Of a stretch of 64,000 nucleotides of DNA, positions 61,690-64,000 are shown piece by piece. Position 1 is the stretch's first letter. The number at the start of each line of letters is the position of its first letter. The stretch is from Zychaea mexicana. Its lineage: Eukaryota; Mucoromycota; Mucoromycetes; Mucorales; Lichtheimiaceae. The translations under genes were made by a program, and so were the position numbers. Under the pieces are notes generated by a model. The model worked only from the letters and a program-made list of their open reading frames with translations, had not been told where the DNA came from and did no database searches. The DNA lies in the NCBI RefSeq assembly GCF_025766255.1, contig NW_026516800.1:1-64000 (forward strand). Direction: 5' to 3'.

Positions 61690-63838
61690 ATGATTAATCC
61701 TGAGGGTACACAGTCGACATTTTGGCGGATATGCGATGATGAGGGCAATTGTCATTGCGACTGGCGATTGACGCTCGGGGACTGCTATGAAGATCTACCA
61801 ATGCGTATCATCTATATCATCAACGCAGTAGCGTCTGGCATCGTAACTGTCATCGGTAATAAACAGCAACTACAACGACATCGTCACCGCCACAGTCTAT
61901 AATTGCAACATCAAATATGCTCAGCGAATCATTCACACACATATACACACAAAATCTATCTATTTACTATACAGCAATTGGTCTTCTCTACTATCGTATA
62001 ACCTATCGCAAGCAGCAGATATTCGACTGTCGTACTTCGACTGGTTTCATTCGGCCAAAGCCTATTGAAGCTATGCTTTTCATGGCCATCATCTTTAACT
62101 TCCGTAAGCTTTCTATTATCCATCAACAACGAGAAAAACTTGTCAGCTTTTAGCACGCTAACCATATATTAATGTCTGCGTTACACCTTTCGACAGTACG
62201 GATGTTACAAGCCATCATCGTTATCACTGACGCAGCACCTAACCCCGTGTTCCGCTCATGTAAGTCTAATCACCCCTTTTTTAACTTTGCGCGCGCACAT
62301 ACACGCGACATTTACTTCTCCTTTTGCAAACCGTACTTATCGAATCATTGCAATGGTATGATTGTTACGTGTCATTAGTTTTGTATGAGATTCCATGGCA
62401 ATTTGGTCTGGGTGCGTTTTCGTGCTATGTCTTTGGTATTGCCCATACCGTTGCAGATGTAAGATTATACTTACCTTTCTTTTGTCTGGGGCTATAAAGG
62501 GCAATGATCAGCGCATTAACAGCAATTTACCGGTTTCTAAAAAAATCACATTTATGCACAATTATTTCTTAAAAATTGCAGAGTAGCAAATCGATCTACA
62601 GTGCATGGTTCCATTCGCCAGTACGTATCGATTTACTCGGCACTATTTTCATCAGTCTTCCCTATGTCACAAACAACATATGCTCTATTGCTGCCGGTGT
62701 TTATGCCGAACGCGGCGACGATTGGCATGCTGCCCAGTTTACCCACGCCTTGTATTATCTTTGGACAATCTACTGTGGATCCCTGGGCTTTATGATTTTG
62801 TTTGCTGGGCTCCGTCTTTTGCGGCTTTTGAACCACCATTTAAGGATGCAGCATGATCTGCGTGTCAATATTGCTAAAATTAAGACGGGTACCTTGAAGG
62901 TAAAGAGTCGGGGGGTACATAGTCCATAATGTATAATGATTGTTGGAAAAATCGAAAGACCATAGAAAGGGCGACGGTGCGTACGTAAGCAAGAACTGTT
63001 GTTGGCTGACTTTTTGGTTGTTACTCTTTGTGTCATCATTGTCATGCAGGTGAAAATCATCATGGTAGTAGGCTGTGTCTGCTTGTGGGTGTTTGCTTTT
63101 ATTTTGTGCATGTACGGTGTATTCCGCGACCCTGTTACACGCAACACAGCTTTGAATTTAACCATCTCCGCCGTGTGGACTTACGACGGTGTCGTAGCCA
63201 CGTTACTGGTTGAGCTTGCACTCATCCTCAACCCTCGCATGACCGCCTCACTAGGTGTCTCCAACATGAGCGGATCCCAGTCTGAACCAACCCAGAATTC
63301 GTTGACCTCAAGCGGCGCACGGAACGTTACATCAATGGATACGACGCAGTCCAAATGGGATAAGTACCCCGGAACCACTAGCCGTGGCAGTATTGGTAAC
63401 ACACACCATACGACCAGCAATGGCGGATTTAGCAGTATGAGTGGTGGATTTGGGGGCGCAGCAGCAGCAGCAGCAGAAAACGACGGATTGCCCCGATATT
63501 CGCTCAATGACATGTCGATGGATATGCTAAAAGACAGCGGTACTCACACCAATAACAACGGCATCTTTTATACTGCTGGCGGCGGCGATTTATCACGACC
63601 TTCCTCACCGCCTATGTTTGGAATAGTCAGAAGTCGTGAAGTTGAACAGGATCAAATGCATTATAACGCAATGACAGGCCAAGTCCGTACACCTCCTCGC
63701 TATGTGATTCCAGCCATAGATGAACAGCGGCAACTGGATATGGATTCGTTTTCCACACTCGGCGGTAACAACTCTGTCATGTCATCAACGTATCTGATGG
63801 GTCCTTACAGCCCTCCTAATCACCATCAGCAGTTGTAA
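61690..63838 (+). CDS. Seven-helix membrane protein of unknown function
   Basis: Multi-exon gene from ATG 61690 (MINPEGTQSTFWRICDDEGN, Cys-rich extracellular-like start) to TAA 63836-63838. About seven hydrophobic helices can be read across exons: RIIYIINAVASGIVTVIG (exon 61690-61855), AMLFMAIIFN, an exon near 62195-62260 (MLQAIIVITDAAPNPV), WQFGLGAFSCYVFGIAHTV, IDLLGTIFISLPYVTNNICS, LYYLWTIYCGSLGFMILFAG, KIIMVVGCVCLWVFAFILCM and YDGVVATLLVELALILNP. A long cytoplasmic tail follows (about 200 residues, Ser/Gly/Asn-rich with an AAAAAA run). The topology resembles a receptor, but no GPCR family motif is evident. Probably a lineage-specific fungal membrane protein. Confidence 0.75.
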
Positions 63839-64000
63839 AAGCGCACTACCACAGCATCTTTTTGTATTCTCCTGTTGTACTCCTTCAATGTCTGTTCATT
63901 TTCTTTCCTATTGCCCTCTACTCAAAATACTTACCCAAACCTTTCCATCTAATAATTTCAATATCTAACATGTATTTCCTTACCGACCAAGTATCTTTGC
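63839..64000. other. 3' flank of the last gene
   Basis: T/C-rich sequence to the window end; no feature recognised. Confidence 0.4.

Noticed and set aside
61690..63838. Classical G-protein-coupled receptor
   Set aside because: Seven hydrophobic stretches are present, but none of the usual receptor motifs is visible.

Overview
The window looks like nuclear DNA of an early-diverging fungus, most likely Mucoromycota. Host genes carry many short GT-AG introns, often 50-150 bp. They encode a Rho1 GTPase with a CaaX box, a fungal protein kinase C with tandem HR1, C2 and C1 domains and a DYG kinase motif, an Atg1/ULK kinase, an A20/AN1 zinc finger protein and a mitochondrial uL23. The species cannot be named from the sequence alone.

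Layout. 1-12 kb holds host genes: rho1 (+), a vesicular-amine-transporter-like MFS protein (-), a mitochondrial D-2-hydroxyglutarate/D-lactate dehydrogenase (+) and tRNA-Gly(GCC) (-). From about 12.1 to 32.7 kb lies a dense nested transposon cluster. An AT-rich relic gene locus is split by a PIF/Harbinger element (13561-18008). That element was itself hit by an ORF1-only LINE copy (13801-15360) with a poly-A tail and a 14-bp target duplication. Next comes a complete hAT element (19825-23077) with a perfect 8-bp target duplication, then an antisense gag/ORF1-like zinc-knuckle relic interrupted by a small two-gene insertion. Last is a Ty3/Gypsy chromovirus (26643-32449; 425-bp LTRs, 5-bp target duplication) sitting inside a short non-autonomous hAT-like element (26303-32715). 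All boundaries were read by eye from inverted and direct repeats.

From 33 kb the window returns to host-like DNA: an unrecognised multi-exon membrane protein (-), an intronless 405-aa orphan (+), two small low-complexity loci near 39-40.5 kb, Atg1 (-), the A20/AN1 protein (+), a WHIM-domain chromatin protein (+) with an apparent one-base frameshift, mitochondrial uL23 (-), protein kinase C (+) and a seven-helix membrane protein (+). Rho1 and Pkc share the cell-wall-integrity pathway, but they are about 50 kb apart and there is no sign of operon-like coupling.

The most interesting overall signal is how the transposon genes are broken. In six unrelated elements the coding frames run through in-frame TAA or TAG codons, nearly all at places where CAA, CAG or TGG would fit, and otherwise stay well conserved. 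I count one in-frame TGA in the cluster. Host genes use TAA, TAG and TGA normally, so the better explanation is C-to-T transition damage of the RIP or deamination type rather than a changed code.
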